A DNA stretch of 64,000 nt from Hamadaea flava (GCF_024172085.1 NZ_JAMZDZ010000001.1:4898001-4962000); one strand, 5' to 3'. Shown: positions 42,333 through 51,359, numbered from the stretch's first letter. Numbers and translations are program-made. The notes: generated by a model from the sequence alone, not told the origin.

Positions 42333-43051
42333 GCGATCTCCCGCGCGCGGGCGAGGTCGTCGTGGTTGTCGACCTCGACCCACTCCACCTGGCCGATGGG
42401 TGCGCCGGTGATCAGTCCGCCGCGGTTGGCGTACTCCTGGTAGCCGTCCTCGTAGTAGAGGTTCGGGTCGCGCTCCCAGGTCGCCTGGAGCGCGTCGGCC
42501 AGGTCGGCCGCCACCTCCGGCTGGATCCGGGTCAGCCCGATGTACTCCCCGTCAGCGGTCGCCGGGTCCATGAGCTTGGTGATGCGCTTCAGCCGGCCGT
42601 CGGCCGAGAAGATCGCCTTCATCTCCTCGTCGGCCAGCTTCTTCTGGTCGTCGATCGCCAAGGTGATGCCGTTGGCCGGGGCGGCCAGCAGGGTTCGCTC
42701 GACACTCTGCGGGTGGACGGTGTCCCCGTTGACCAGGAGCGCGCCCCGGGCGAAGTGCTCGCGCGCCAGCCACAGCGAGTACGCGTTGTTCCACTCCTCG
42801 GCCTTGTCGTTGTGGACGAGGCTGAGCGTGATCCCGTACTTCTCCTCCAGTGCCGCCTGGCGGGCGACCACTGCCTCGGCGCGGTAGCCGATGACGGCGG
42901 TGATCTCGGTGAGGCCCACGGCGGCCAGGTTGGCCAGCGCGATGTCGAAGATCGTGGTCTCGCCGTCGACCGGCACCAGCGTCTTGGGCACGGTGTCGGT
43001 ATAGGGGCGCAGGCGCCGCCCGGCACCGGCGGCCAGGACGAGACCGATCAT
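42320..43051 (-). CDS. LicC-like nucleotidyltransferase (CDP-alcohol forming)
   Basis: A 243-residue nucleotidyltransferase. The N-terminus IGLVLAAGAGRRLRPYT is the NTP-binding loop, with VNGDTVH and VEVDNHDDL as Mg2+ sites. EWNNAYSLWLAR is the sequence type seen in LicC-type phosphocholine cytidylyltransferases. It should join a phospho-alcohol to CTP. ATG 43051 has an excellent ribosome site (GGAGG). It is first of a three-gene overlapping unit, so its product is probably consumed by the CDP-alcohol phosphotransferase. Choline use is not implied: the adjacent dehydrogenase suggests a polyol phosphate instead. Confidence 0.88.
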   Translation of the reverse strand: MIGLVLAAGAGRRLRPYTDTVPKTLVPVDGETTIFDIALANLAAVGLTEITAVIGYRAEAVVARQAALEEKYGITLSLVHNDKAEEWNNAYSLWLAREHFARGALLVNGDTVHPQSVERTLLAAPANGITLAIDDQKKLADEEMKAIFSADGRLKRITKLMDPATADGEYIGLTRIQPEVAADLADALQATWERDPNLYYEDGYQEYANRGGLITGAPIGQVEWVEVDNHDDLARAREIACRY

Positions 43052-43276
43052 GGGAGAACCTCCTGCTGAATGCGGGGTCCGGGGGGCCACCCCCGGGTGC
43101 AGCCCGACCAGCTTAGTGGAAGCTTGTACAAGCGGCGTTCACCCGCCGGTCACCCCGTCTCGCCCCGCCCGGGTGACCCGACGACATATGTCAAGTCTTG
43201 AGTGTTGGCCCCATCGCGGCGAGGATGTCCATACGGTTCGTTTCAGTGAGGTGACGACCGAAGGGCGGCGTTCACG

Positions 43277-43675
43277 ATGTTTGTCCGAGACGCGATGACC
43301 AAGCCGATTCTCATGGTCGGCCCGGAACACACGCTCCGCCAGACCGCGCAGCTCATGGCGGCCAGACGGGTGGGGTCGGCGATCGTGCTGGACCCGGACG
43401 GCGCCGGGGTAGGCATCCTGACCGAGCGGGACCTCCTGTACGCCATCGGCGCCGGCAAAGATCCCGACATCGAGGTTGCTAACGGGCATATCACCTGGGA
43501 CGTCGTGTACGCCCGGCCGGACTGGTCGTTGGAGGAGGCCGCGATGGCGATGGCCCGCGGCGGCTTCCGGCACCTGGTCGTCATGGACGAGGACGAGGTG
43601 CTCGGGATCATCTCGGTCCGCGACATCATGCGGGTGTGGGCGCAGCTCCGAGCCGAGGCGGCGGCGTCCGTCTGA
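43277..43675 (+). CDS. CBS-domain pair protein
   Basis: A 132-residue stand-alone Bateman module. Two CBS motifs are seen: MTKPILMVGPEHTLRQTAQLM...GILTERDLL and VYARPDWSLEEAAMAMARGGFRHLVVMDEDEVLGIISVRDI. Such proteins bind adenine nucleotides and regulate partner enzymes or channels. No partner is adjacent. The 225-bp gap from the divergent nucleotidyltransferase holds a GCTTGTACAAGC palindrome (43122-43133) of unknown role. Confidence 0.9.
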   Translation: MFVRDAMTKPILMVGPEHTLRQTAQLMAARRVGSAIVLDPDGAGVGILTERDLLYAIGAGKDPDIEVANGHITWDVVYARPDWSLEEAAMAMARGGFRHLVVMDEDEVLGIISVRDIMRVWAQLRAEAAASV

Positions 43676-43748
43676 ATCGTGGCTCACCATTCGGGAGCGC
43701 GGTAAGTCGCGCGCGTACCCGGCCCGGCCATCGGTACGCTGAGCAGCT

Positions 43749-44843
43749 ATGTCCCCTGCGCAGCTCATCTCGTTCGCCCGTGGTGCCCCGTCGCTCGACA
43801 TCGTCGACATCGACGGGCTGAAGACCGCGGCCGTCCGTGCGTTCGACGCCGACCCGGCCGGGGTGACCGCCTACGGCAACAGCCTCGGTTACCAGCCGCT
43901 CCGGGAATGGATCGCGGCCAAGCACGGCGTACCCGTCGACCAGGTGATGGTCACCAACGGGTCGCTGCAGGCCGACGCGTTCCTCTTCGAGCACCTGGTC
44001 CAGCCCGGCGATCACGTGATCGTGGAGAAGCCGACCTACGACCGGACGCTGCTCAACCTCCGCAACCGCGGCGCGGTCGTCCACCAGGTGACGCTGGAGC
44101 CGGACGGCATCTCGGTCACCGAGCTGCGCGCGCTGCTCGAGGCGGGCGTACGCCCGAAGCTCGCGCACATCATCCCGAACTATCAGAACCCGGCCGGGGT
44201 CACCCTGTCGGAGGAGAAGCGGCACGCCCTGCTGGCGTTGGCTCGTGAGTTCGACTTCGTGATCTTCGAGGACGACCCGTACGCCGACATCCGCTTCCGG
44301 GGCGAGGCGCTGCCCCAGCTGATCTCGCTCGACACCGACGGCGTAGTCGTGCACGCCTGCTCGTTCACGAAGACGGTCTGCCCCGGTGTCCGCGTCGGCT
44401 ACCTCATCGGGCCGAGCCGGATCATCGACGGGATCGCCAAGACGGCGACCAACACCTACATCTCCGCCGGCCAGGTCGCCCAGGGCATCGTGCACCAGTT
44501 CTGCGTCTCCGGCGACATCGACCGGTCGATCGCCAAGGTGAGCGCCGCCCTCGGCGAGCGAGCCAAGGTGCTCGGCGAATCGTTGCGTACGCGGATCCCG
44601 GGGGTCGAGTTCACCGAGCCCGACGGCGGCTACTTCCTCTGGATCGAGCTGCCGGACGACGTCCACGTGGACAAGCTCCTGCCGGAGGCGGCCACCCGTG
44701 GGGTCGCCGTCGTCAAGGGCTCCGACTTCCTGCTGGAGGGCGGCGAGCACGCGCTCCGGCTCGCGTTCTCGGCGGTCACCGTGGACGAGATCGACGAGGG
44801 CGTACGCCGGCTGGCCGAGGCGATCGACGCCGTCCGCGGCTGA
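43749..44843 (+). CDS. PLP-dependent aminotransferase, class I/II (MocR/2-aminoadipate-like)
   Basis: A 364-residue fold-type I aminotransferase without the HTH found in MocR regulators. Substrate and PLP motifs: YGNSLGYQPLREWIA, VTNGSLQADAFLF, IPNYQNPAGVTLS (Asn for the PLP ring), FEDDPYADIRF, and SFTKTVCPGVRVGY with the Schiff-base Lys near 208. It probably acts on 2-aminoadipate, aromatic or branched-chain amino acids; the substrate cannot be fixed by eye. TACGCT (43735-43740) lies 8 nt before ATG: a leaderless start. A terminator follows. Confidence 0.92.
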   Translation: MSPAQLISFARGAPSLDIVDIDGLKTAAVRAFDADPAGVTAYGNSLGYQPLREWIAAKHGVPVDQVMVTNGSLQADAFLFEHLVQPGDHVIVEKPTYDRTLLNLRNRGAVVHQVTLEPDGISVTELRALLEAGVRPKLAHIIPNYQNPAGVTLSEEKRHALLALAREFDFVIFEDDPYADIRFRGEALPQLISLDTDGVVVHACSFTKTVCPGVRVGYLIGPSRIIDGIAKTATNTYISAGQVAQGIVHQFCVSGDIDRSIAKVSAALGERAKVLGESLRTRIPGVEFTEPDGGYFLWIELPDDVHVDKLLPEAATRGVAVVKGSDFLLEGGEHALRLAFSAVTVDEIDEGVRRLAEAIDAVRG

Positions 44844-44899
44844 ATCGTCGCCGGAACCTCGATACCGGCTCCTGATCGGATAACCGACCGATAACAACG

Positions 44900-44928
44900 C
44901 GGCGTCCCGGCCTTCCGCCGGGACGCCG
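44900..44928 (+). terminator. Terminator after the aminotransferase gene
   Basis: 12-bp perfect arms CGGCGTCCCGGC (44900-44911) and complement (44917-44928), loop 5 nt, then TTCGG. It lies 57 bp after the stop. Confidence 0.8.
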
Positions 44929-45082
44929 TTCGGCCCAGAATGCTGCGGAGCCTCATTCCCCCGAGCGCGCCGGGCGGGTCGCCTGCCCCCACCCCCCGAA
45001 CGCGGACGGTCCGCCCGGCGCCCTCGGACTCGGCATGGGCGTAGCCTTGTTGCCCGAACCAACGGCTACGGGAGGAGGCGTC

Positions 45083-46201
45083 ATGGCGGATCGGATCGGC
45101 AACGGCGAAACCAAGGGATTGCGCGCCTGGACGGCTCCGGTACGCGGAGCGGTCACCCGGATGTGGGGCGGCACCTTCGATGAGAGCCTGCCGGAGGAGC
45201 CCGGCCGTAGCGGCATTGTGGACTGTGCGGTCTACGTCGACGGCGTACGCCGAGAGGGCGCGCTCGACTACCGCGCCGCCCTGGAAGCGGCCCGCGCCGA
45301 ACCCAACGCGTTCGTCTGGCTCGGCCTGAACACCCCCCGTCCGGAGGAGATGGCCGGCATCGCCGACGCCTTCGGACTCCACGAGTTGGCCGTCGACGAT
45401 GTGATCAACGCCGGGCAGCGACCGAAGCTGGAACGCTACGAGGACTTCACTTTCCTGGTGCTGCGGTCGGCCCGTTACATCCCGCACGAGGCGCTCAGCG
45501 AGCACGCCGAGGTCGTCGAGACCGGTCAGGTCATGCTCCTCATCGGCGACCGCTTCGTGATCACGGTCCGGCACGGCGAGGCGTGCACCCTCCGTGGCGT
45601 ACGCAAGGAGCTGGAGGGCCGGCCGGAACTGTTGCGCCTCGGCACCTGGGCCGTCGCGTACGCCGTCACCGACCACGTGGTCGACCTCTACGTCGACGCG
45701 TCCGAGCGGCTGGAGGACGATCTGGACCTCGTCGAGGAGAAGGTCTTCTCCCGCGAGGGCACCGCCCAGGTGCAGCAGATCTACCAGTTGAAGCGGGAGA
45801 TGGTGGAGTTCAAGCGGGCGGTCCTGCCGTTGCAGCGCCCCATCATGGCGCTGGTGGGCGAATCGTCCGAAGTGGGCAAGGAGCTGCGGCGTTACTTCCG
45901 GGACGTGCAGGATCACCTGACCCGGACGGTCGAGCAGATCGCCGGCTTCGACGATCTGCTGAACTCGATCCTGCAGGCGCGGCTGGCCCAGGTCTCGGTC
46001 GAGCAGAACAACGACATGCGCAAGATCGCGTCGTGGGCCGGTATCGCGGCGTTCTGGACGGCGGTCGCCGGGATCTACGGCATGAACTTCGACAAGATGC
46101 CGGAACTGCATTGGCAGTACGGCTATCCCATCATCTTCGCCGTGATGGTCGGCGGGTCGCTGCTCCTCTTCCGGCTGTTCCGCCGCTCCGGCTGGCTCTG
46201 A
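45083..46201 (+). CDS. corA: CorA-family Mg2+/Co2+ channel
   Basis: A 372-residue divalent cation channel. The large cytoplasmic N-terminal domain (to about 305) has a long helical stalk. Two C-terminal helices hold the selectivity signature YGMNF (near 333) and a basic tail FRLFRRSGWL. Homopentamers pass Mg2+ down the membrane potential. ATG 45083 has a GGAGG ribosome site (GGGAGGAGGCGTC); the longer ORF start does not. It is convergent with ppiA across a long hairpin. Confidence 0.93.
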   Translation: MADRIGNGETKGLRAWTAPVRGAVTRMWGGTFDESLPEEPGRSGIVDCAVYVDGVRREGALDYRAALEAARAEPNAFVWLGLNTPRPEEMAGIADAFGLHELAVDDVINAGQRPKLERYEDFTFLVLRSARYIPHEALSEHAEVVETGQVMLLIGDRFVITVRHGEACTLRGVRKELEGRPELLRLGTWAVAYAVTDHVVDLYVDASERLEDDLDLVEEKVFSREGTAQVQQIYQLKREMVEFKRAVLPLQRPIMALVGESSEVGKELRRYFRDVQDHLTRTVEQIAGFDDLLNSILQARLAQVSVEQNNDMRKIASWAGIAAFWTAVAGIYGMNFDKMPELHWQYGYPIIFAVMVGGSLLLFRLFRRSGWL

Positions 46202-46225
46202 CCCTTCGGCGGTTGGTGCCGCACA

Positions 46226-46298
46226 TGATCATTGCGCCAGCCATGCCGTAACAACGGACATTTCCGCGTCCGAAACAGCGTGGCTGGCGCAATGATCA
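46226..46298. terminator. Long intergenic palindrome between corA and ppiA
   Basis: Perfect 18-bp arms TGATCATTGCGCCAGCCA (46226-46243) and complement (46281-46298) with a 37-nt loop that contains a smaller hairpin (CGGAC ... GTCCG). It ends 6 bp beyond the ppiA stop and 25 bp after corA. It could be a bidirectional terminator or a small palindromic repeat element. Confidence 0.65.
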
Positions 46299-46304
46299 AG
46301 AAAT

Positions 46305-46826
46305 TCAGCGCTCGATGTCGACCTTCTCGATCACGATCGGCGTGGTGGGCCGGTCGGACCGGTCCGTCGCCGTCGTCGCGATCGCCATGACGACCTGCTC
46401 AGACGCCTCGTCGGCGACCTTGCCGAAGATGGTGTGCTTGAAGTTCAGCCACGGGGTCGGGCCGACCGTGATGAAGAACTGCGAGCCGTTGGTCTTCGGG
46501 CCGGCGTTCGCCATGGCGAGGATGAACGGCTTGTCGAACTGAAGCTCCGGGTGGAACTCGTCGTCGAAGGTGTAGCCAGGACCGCCACGACCGGTGCCCG
46601 TCGGGTCGCCGGTCTGAATCATGAAGCCCTCGATCACGCGGTGGAACGGCGTGCCCTCGTAGTACGGGCCGTTGCCGGGCTGACCGGTGTTCGGGTCGGT
46701 GTATTCGCGAGTGCCCTCGGCCAGCTCGGTGAAGTTGCGGACCGTCTTCGGGGCGTGGTTTCCGTACAGCTCCAGGCGGATCGGCCCGAGGCTGGTGTGC
46801 AGGATTGCGTAGCGGGCGTCAGCCAC
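46305..46826 (-). CDS. ppiA: Peptidyl-prolyl cis-trans isomerase (cyclophilin)
   Basis: A 173-residue cytoplasmic cyclophilin close to mycobacterial PpiA. Active-site blocks are present: [25 protein letters not shown] with the catalytic Arg, [16 protein letters not shown], and a Trp/His region in [11 protein letters not shown]. It speeds prolyl isomerisation during protein folding. It has no signal peptide. The neighbouring rhomboid and membrane-protein genes are divergent. Confidence 0.95.
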   Translation of the reverse strand: MADARYAILHTSLGPIRLELYGNHAPKTVRNFTELAEGTREYTDPNTGQPGNGPYYEGTPFHRVIEGFMIQTGDPTGTGRGGPGYTFDDEFHPELQFDKPFILAMANAGPKTNGSQFFITVGPTPWLNFKHTIFGKVADEASEQVVMAIATTATDRSDRPTTPIVIEKVDIER

Positions 46827-46982
46827 GTGCTTGCTCCCGTCATCTGGCTCGCCGCCTTCGCACCGGGCGGTGCGAGGTCACGACGAGGCGTTCGTTGCCG
46901 TCCCCGATCCTCCCACCTCGTCGAGACGAACGGACGGGCGGATCGCGCGTTCCGGTGGTGCGACCTGCTCAGAAGGGGCAAC

Positions 46983-47678
46983 ATGTTTGAGGGGACACCA
47001 TTGGAGGTGGGGGTTTTGTTCGGTTTCGGGGGGACTCCGAAGACGCATGGCCAACTGGCCAAGGAGGAGTTCGGCGCTGGCTGGGATCACATGGTTCAGG
47101 CCGCGTCACACGCTGCCGGGGGCATGGGATCGGCGGTCGGGCCACGGGCCCACGCCATGCGCTCGATGATCACGCCCGCCGCCGGGCGTGTCCGCGGCCT
47201 CGCGTCGTCGGGGTGGGACACTACCGTGAGCACGTTCTCGCCGCTGATGATGGCCGCTCGGGAAGGCGCCCGAGAGGCGACCGAGGCGGCCCTCAAGGAG
47301 AAGGCCAGGCTCGCGAAGCTGGCCAAGAGGGAGGAGCGGATGAAGCAGAAGCGGATCGGGCTGGCCGTCGGCCTGCTCGCCGCCGGGGTCGCCGTCGGCG
47401 CCGCCGCCGCGCTGGTGATGCGCCGCCGCCGTCGGTCGACCTGGGAGGAGTACGACCCGTCGCAGGCACTGGACACCGCGATGGAGTCGACCTCCAGGAC
47501 CCTCGACAAGACGGCCAACAGCCTGGAGAAGGCGTCGGACAAGGCCGCCGAGAAGATGAAGGGCGCCGGTGACAAGGCCGGCGGCATGAGCCGCGACACC
47601 GCCGAGCAGACGCGGTCGATGGCCAATGATCTGACCGACGCTCCGTCGCCGTCGAAGAACGGCGTACGCCGGAGCTGA
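46983..47678 (+). CDS. Single-pass membrane protein with coiled-coil C-terminus
   Basis: A 231-residue protein of no named family. The N-terminal region is Gly-rich (VLFGFGGTPKTHGQLAK). A charged helix (about 90-122, many Lys, Glu, Ala) leads to one transmembrane segment (GLAVGLLAAGVAVGAAAALVM, about 125-145) and an RRRRR stop. The C-terminal part is a helical Lys/Asp/Ala-rich stretch recalling YtxH or LEA-like proteins (DKASDKAAEKMKGAGDKAGG). ATG 46983 has AGAAGGGG before it. A stress or envelope-associated role is possible but unproven. Confidence 0.75.
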   Translation: MFEGTPLEVGVLFGFGGTPKTHGQLAKEEFGAGWDHMVQAASHAAGGMGSAVGPRAHAMRSMITPAAGRVRGLASSGWDTTVSTFSPLMMAAREGAREATEAALKEKARLAKLAKREERMKQKRIGLAVGLLAAGVAVGAAAALVMRRRRRSTWEEYDPSQALDTAMESTSRTLDKTANSLEKASDKAAEKMKGAGDKAGGMSRDTAEQTRSMANDLTDAPSPSKNGVRRS

Positions 47679-47696
47679 GCGGCCTTAGCGTGACGA

Positions 47697-47722
47697 GCCG
47701 GTGGGACTGAGCGCCCACCGGC
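47697..47722 (+). terminator. Terminator before the rhomboid gene
   Basis: 9-bp perfect arms GCCGGTGGG (47697-47705) and complement (47714-47722), loop 8 nt, 18 bp after the preceding stop. Confidence 0.65.
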
Positions 47723-47752
47723 TATACAGGGATCTGACGTAGCCTGGTCGGC

Positions 47753-48667
47753 ATGACTTCTGTCGGCCAGGTTCCGGTCTGTTACCGTCACCCCTCTCGT
47801 GAGACGTATCTGTCCTGCTCACGGTGTGGCCGTCCGATCTGCCCCGACTGCATGATCCCAGCGTCCGTCGGACATCAATGTCCGGAATGCGTACGCGAAG
47901 GCACCCGGAACCAGCGCGCGCCGGTCACCGCGTTCGGTGGCGACGCCCGGGCCGGTGCCCAGGGCTATGTGACCAAGGGCCTCATCGCGATCAACGTCGC
48001 GATGCTCCTGATCGGGCTCCTGGTAAGCGGGGCCGGCAGCCTCTTCGGCGGCAACTGGGGCGGCCTGCTCGGCGGCGACAGCTCGCTGAGCGAGTGGGGC
48101 GGCATGGTCGGCTCCCGGGCGGTCATGAGCGACGGCCGGTTGCAGGCCTACGACGTCATCGCGCAAGGCGAGGCGTACCGGTTCCTGACCAGCATGTTCC
48201 TGCACGCCGGGATCCTCCACCTGGCCTTGAACATGTGGGCGCTGTGGGTCGTCGGCCGGGTGATCGAGCAGGCGCTCGGCCCGGTGCGGTTCCTCGCCCT
48301 CTACCTGGTCGCCGGGCTCGGCGGCAGCCTCGCGGTCTACCTCTTCACCGGGCCGTACCTGACCGTCGGCGCGTCGGGCGCGATCTTCGGTCTGTTCGCG
48401 GCGCTGTTCATCCTGTTGCGCCGGGTCGGCCGGGACGCGACCGGCATGCTCTCGCTGATCTTGATCAACGTCGTCTTCACCTTCGTCGTCCCCGGCATCT
48501 CGATCGCCGGGCACCTGGGCGGCCTGCTGACCGGCGCGGTCGCCGCCGCCGGACTGGCCTACGCACCGCAGAAGAACCGCGCGGTCATCCAATACGCGTC
48601 GCTCGGCGCCGTCTTCGTGGTGATCGTCGCGGTCACCCTGATCCGGGCGGCGACGCTCAGCTACTGA
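47753..48667 (+). CDS. Rhomboid intramembrane serine protease with N-terminal zinc ribbon
   Basis: A 304-residue protein. Residues about 8-47 form a double zinc-binding, B-box-like motif (CYRHP..., CSRCGRPICPDCM, HQCPECV). Six or seven membrane helices follow. The catalytic Ser is in VGASGAIFGLF (near 200) and the His in IAGHLGGLLTGA (near 255), with HLALNMWALW as the conserved L1/helix-2 motif. It cuts membrane proteins within the bilayer; substrates are unknown. TAGCCT (47740-47745) lies 7 nt before ATG: leaderless. It ends 7 bp inside the convergent kinase gene. Confidence 0.94.
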   Translation: MTSVGQVPVCYRHPSRETYLSCSRCGRPICPDCMIPASVGHQCPECVREGTRNQRAPVTAFGGDARAGAQGYVTKGLIAINVAMLLIGLLVSGAGSLFGGNWGGLLGGDSSLSEWGGMVGSRAVMSDGRLQAYDVIAQGEAYRFLTSMFLHAGILHLALNMWALWVVGRVIEQALGPVRFLALYLVAGLGGSLAVYLFTGPYLTVGASGAIFGLFAALFILLRRVGRDATGMLSLILINVVFTFVVPGISIAGHLGGLLTGAVAAAGLAYAPQKNRAVIQYASLGAVFVVIVAVTLIRAATLSY

Positions 48668-50055
48668 CGGGGCAGGGTCACGGTCAGCGCCGCTCCGCCC
48701 TCGGGCGCGTGCCCGGCGCTGATCGTCCCGCCCAGGCGGCGTACCAGTCCGGCCGCCAGGGCCAGGCCGAGCCCGCTGCCCACTTTGCGTACCCCTTGGT
48801 AACGCTGGTGAAGTGCGCCACGCTGGAAGGCGACGGCGAGATCGTCGTCGGTGAAGCCCGGCCCGCCGTCGCGGACCTGAATTATCGCCACGGCCAGGCT
48901 CGCGGTCAGCTCGACCACGATCGGCCGGCCCGGCGGGACCACCCGCAGCGCGTTCTCCAGCAGGCCGTCGATCACCTGCCGCACGCGCCCGGCATCCGTC
49001 GTCACCATCAGCTCCGCGTCGGGAACCCGCACCGCCAGGGGTACGCCGTGAGCGGTGCACCGAGGCTGCCAGGCTTCGCGCACCGCCCGCACGACCGGCA
49101 CGAGATCCACGACGGCGGTCTGGAGCGGGAAGTCCACCGCGTCCAGGCGGGCCAAGGCGAGCAGATCGTCGATGAGCCGGGCCAGATGGTCGGCCTCGCC
49201 GAGCATGGTCGTGCCGACCGGGGCGGTCTCGTTCTCCTGGACCACCCCGTCGGCGAGCGCTTCGGCGTAGCCCCGCAGCGTGGTCAGCGGCGTCTTCAGC
49301 TCGTGTGAGATGGAGAGCAGGAACTCGCGTTGCCGGGCCTCGGAGACGGCCAGCGCGCCGGCCAGCTCGTTCAAGGCCAGCGCCAGATCGGCCACTTCCG
49401 GCGGATCCTCGATCGGTACGCGTACCGCGTGATCCCCGGCCCGGATGCGCGCGGCGGCGACCGCGGCGTTCCGCAGTGGCCGCGTGAGGCGTCGCGCCAG
49501 CAGCACGCCCGCCAGAATCCCGGCGAGCAGACCGGCCCCGAGCGGCAGCCACAGTCCCTTGAGGACGGCCCAGGCGGTCCCGGTGGCGGCCGGAGCGGTC
49601 AGCACGACGCCGTCGCCGTCGCCGACCGGGCGGCCCTCGACCAGCGAGATCCGGCCGTTCACCAACGACATCCGCTGGCTGACCGATTGCCCGGCGGTCA
49701 CCATCTTGACGACCGATTCCGGCAGCCCGGCCCGGTCGCTGACCCCGTTGCGGATCAGATAGATCTCGACGTCCCGTTTGCGCAGCGTCGTCGCCAGGCG
49801 CTCCTCGTCGGCCGTCCGCCCCCGATCGATCCGGTTGCGCAGCACCTCGGTCACCAGCTGCGCCTCCTCGGCGAGCACCTGGCGGGCCCGGTTGTCCGAG
49901 ACGCGTACCGCGATGGGAATCGCGACGAGCGCCGTGACCAGCACCGACACCAGCGCGACCGCCGCCCCGGCGAACGCCGCCCGGGTGACCAACCCGGCCC
50001 GGCCCGATCGTGGCGGCGTGACCAACTGGAGCGGCCGGGTCAGCTCGTCGCGCAC
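48661..50055 (-). CDS. Sensor histidine kinase (HisKA/HATPase, HAMP)
   Basis: A 464-residue kinase. Helix 1 (about 25-48), an extracytoplasmic sensor loop of about 115 residues, helix 2 (about 165-187), HAMP (about 188-240), HisKA with SISHELKTPLTTLRGY (phospho-His near 252), then an ATPase domain (DGLLENALRVVPP, VRDGGPGFTDDD, GSGLGLALAAGL). The start overlaps the end of its response regulator by 16 bp. The signal is unknown. Confidence 0.93.
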   Translation of the reverse strand: MRDELTRPLQLVTPPRSGRAGLVTRAAFAGAAVALVSVLVTALVAIPIAVRVSDNRARQVLAEEAQLVTEVLRNRIDRGRTADEERLATTLRKRDVEIYLIRNGVSDRAGLPESVVKMVTAGQSVSQRMSLVNGRISLVEGRPVGDGDGVVLTAPAATGTAWAVLKGLWLPLGAGLLAGILAGVLLARRLTRPLRNAAVAAARIRAGDHAVRVPIEDPPEVADLALALNELAGALAVSEARQREFLLSISHELKTPLTTLRGYAEALADGVVQENETAPVGTTMLGEADHLARLIDDLLALARLDAVDFPLQTAVVDLVPVVRAVREAWQPRCTAHGVPLAVRVPDAELMVTTDAGRVRQVIDGLLENALRVVPPGRPIVVELTASLAVAIIQVRDGGPGFTDDDLAVAFQRGALHQRYQGVRKVGSGLGLALAAGLVRRLGGTISAGHAPEGGAALTVTLPRQ

Positions 50056-50723
50056 GCGTACCCCACTCCGCGGACGGTGCGGATGACGGTCGCGTCGTCA
50101 CCGAGCTTGGCGCGTACCTGGGCGACGTGGACGTCGACGGTCCTCGTCCCGCCGTGGGCGGCGTACCCCCAGACCGCGCTGAGCAGCTCCTCCCGCGTGA
50201 ACACCCGGCCGGGCCGCTGCATCAGATGGGCCAGCAGGTCGAACTCGGTCGCGGTGAGAGCCAGTGCGCGCCCGTTAGCCGTGACCGTTCGGGTGACCGG
50301 ATCGAGGCGTACGCCCCCGACGGCGCGGCTGCGGTCCGGCTCCGGCCGCCCGCTGCTGCGCCGCAGCACCGCCCGGAGCCGGGCGACGAGTTCCCGCGGA
50401 CTGAACGGCTTGGTCAGGTAGTCGTCGGCGCCCAATTCGAGCCCGACGATCCGGTCCACCTCGTCGTCGCGGGCGGTGAGGAAGACGACGGGCGTCCAAT
50501 CGTCGTCGGCGCGCAGGCGGCGGCAGATCTCTGTGCCGTCGAAGCCCGGCAGCGCGATGTCCAGGACGCAGGCCACCGGGCGCAGCCGCCGGGCGGCCGC
50601 CAACCCCGCCGGGCCGTCGCGTTCGACGTGCACCCCGAAGCCGTCCCGCTGGAGGTAGAGCCGGACCAGATCGGAGATGGCCGGCTCATCCTCCACGACG
50701 AGGATCAGTCCCTTGTCGGTCAC
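50040..50723 (-). CDS. OmpR/PhoB-family response regulator
   Basis: A 227-residue regulator. The receiver domain has EDE at the acidic pocket, phospho-Asp in ACVLDIALPG (near 54), Thr in FLTARDDE and Lys in DDYLTKPFSPRE. The C-terminal winged helix (about 130-225) includes TATEFDLLAHLM, FTREELLSAVWG and RTVDVHVAQVRAKLG. It is co-transcribed with and partner of the overlapping kinase gene. A GTG start is used. Confidence 0.95.
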   Translation of the reverse strand: MTDKGLILVVEDEPAISDLVRLYLQRDGFGVHVERDGPAGLAAARRLRPVACVLDIALPGFDGTEICRRLRADDDWTPVVFLTARDDEVDRIVGLELGADDYLTKPFSPRELVARLRAVLRRSSGRPEPDRSRAVGGVRLDPVTRTVTANGRALALTATEFDLLAHLMQRPGRVFTREELLSAVWGYAAHGGTRTVDVHVAQVRAKLGDDATVIRTVRGVGYACATS

Positions 50724-50773
50724 CGCCCCATCATGTCCGCACCGTGTACGGATCAGGTAAGGCGGAGGTCAGA

Positions 50774-51208
50774 TCAGTACGCGCCCAGCGGGCTGACCAG
50801 CCGGGGCGGCTCGGTCGCGACGGTTCGCTGGCTGGCGAGCGTACGCGGCTTGAAGATGTGACTGAGCAGCGCGTCGAGGTGCCAGACGTGCTTCGGATGG
50901 CCGACCTTGATGAGGAACCGTTCGCGTACGCCGTCGATCGCGGTGGCCGCGAACTCGACGGCGCCCAGCCGCTGGTCGGGGTGCCAGACGACGTTGCTCA
51001 GATGGCGCAGCTCGGTGTTGAGGTGTAGGCGCATCTGCCGTAGCAGCCGCGTCTCCTGCGTGACCACGAGCCGCCGATAGGTGAGGACGAGCAGATACTC
51101 CCGGCCGAGGGGCCGCTCCGGGCGAGTGCATCGAGTGACCAGGACCGCGCCGTCGTCGGGCTCGACGCACCGGCGCATCACGTGCATGTGGCGGGTGACG
51201 GTCGCCAT
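50774..51208 (-). CDS. Hypothetical protein, PH-like fold possible
   Basis: A 144-residue soluble protein from ATG 51208 (MATVTRHMHVM). An ORF reaching 51769 is open upstream but is antisense to the lipoprotein gene and rejected. Sequence pattern: alternating strands such as GREYLLVLTYRRLVVTQETRLLRQ and RHLSNVVWHPDQRLGAVEFAATAIDGVRERFLIKV, like bacterial PH-type domains that describe a value converted by a membrane setting. The last 20 residues are unstructured. It lies 50 bp upstream of the response regulator on the same strand, so may be in its operon. Confidence 0.65.
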   Translation of the reverse strand: MATVTRHMHVMRRCVEPDDGAVLVTRCTRPERPLGREYLLVLTYRRLVVTQETRLLRQMRLHLNTELRHLSNVVWHPDQRLGAVEFAATAIDGVRERFLIKVGHPKHVWHLDALLSHIFKPRTLASQRTVATEPPRLVSPLGAY

Positions 51209-51359
51209 CGGGAGACCGGCTTCCGCCGTCGCTGGCAGAAACGTTCTGGAGAACACGTCCACGGAAGTTCCAACGAGTGCAAGATGCACCGGACACCGCT
51301 TACCAGCTTCGTACCTGGAATTGATCGGCGGGCAGCACTTTCGGCGCAGCATCGCAGAC

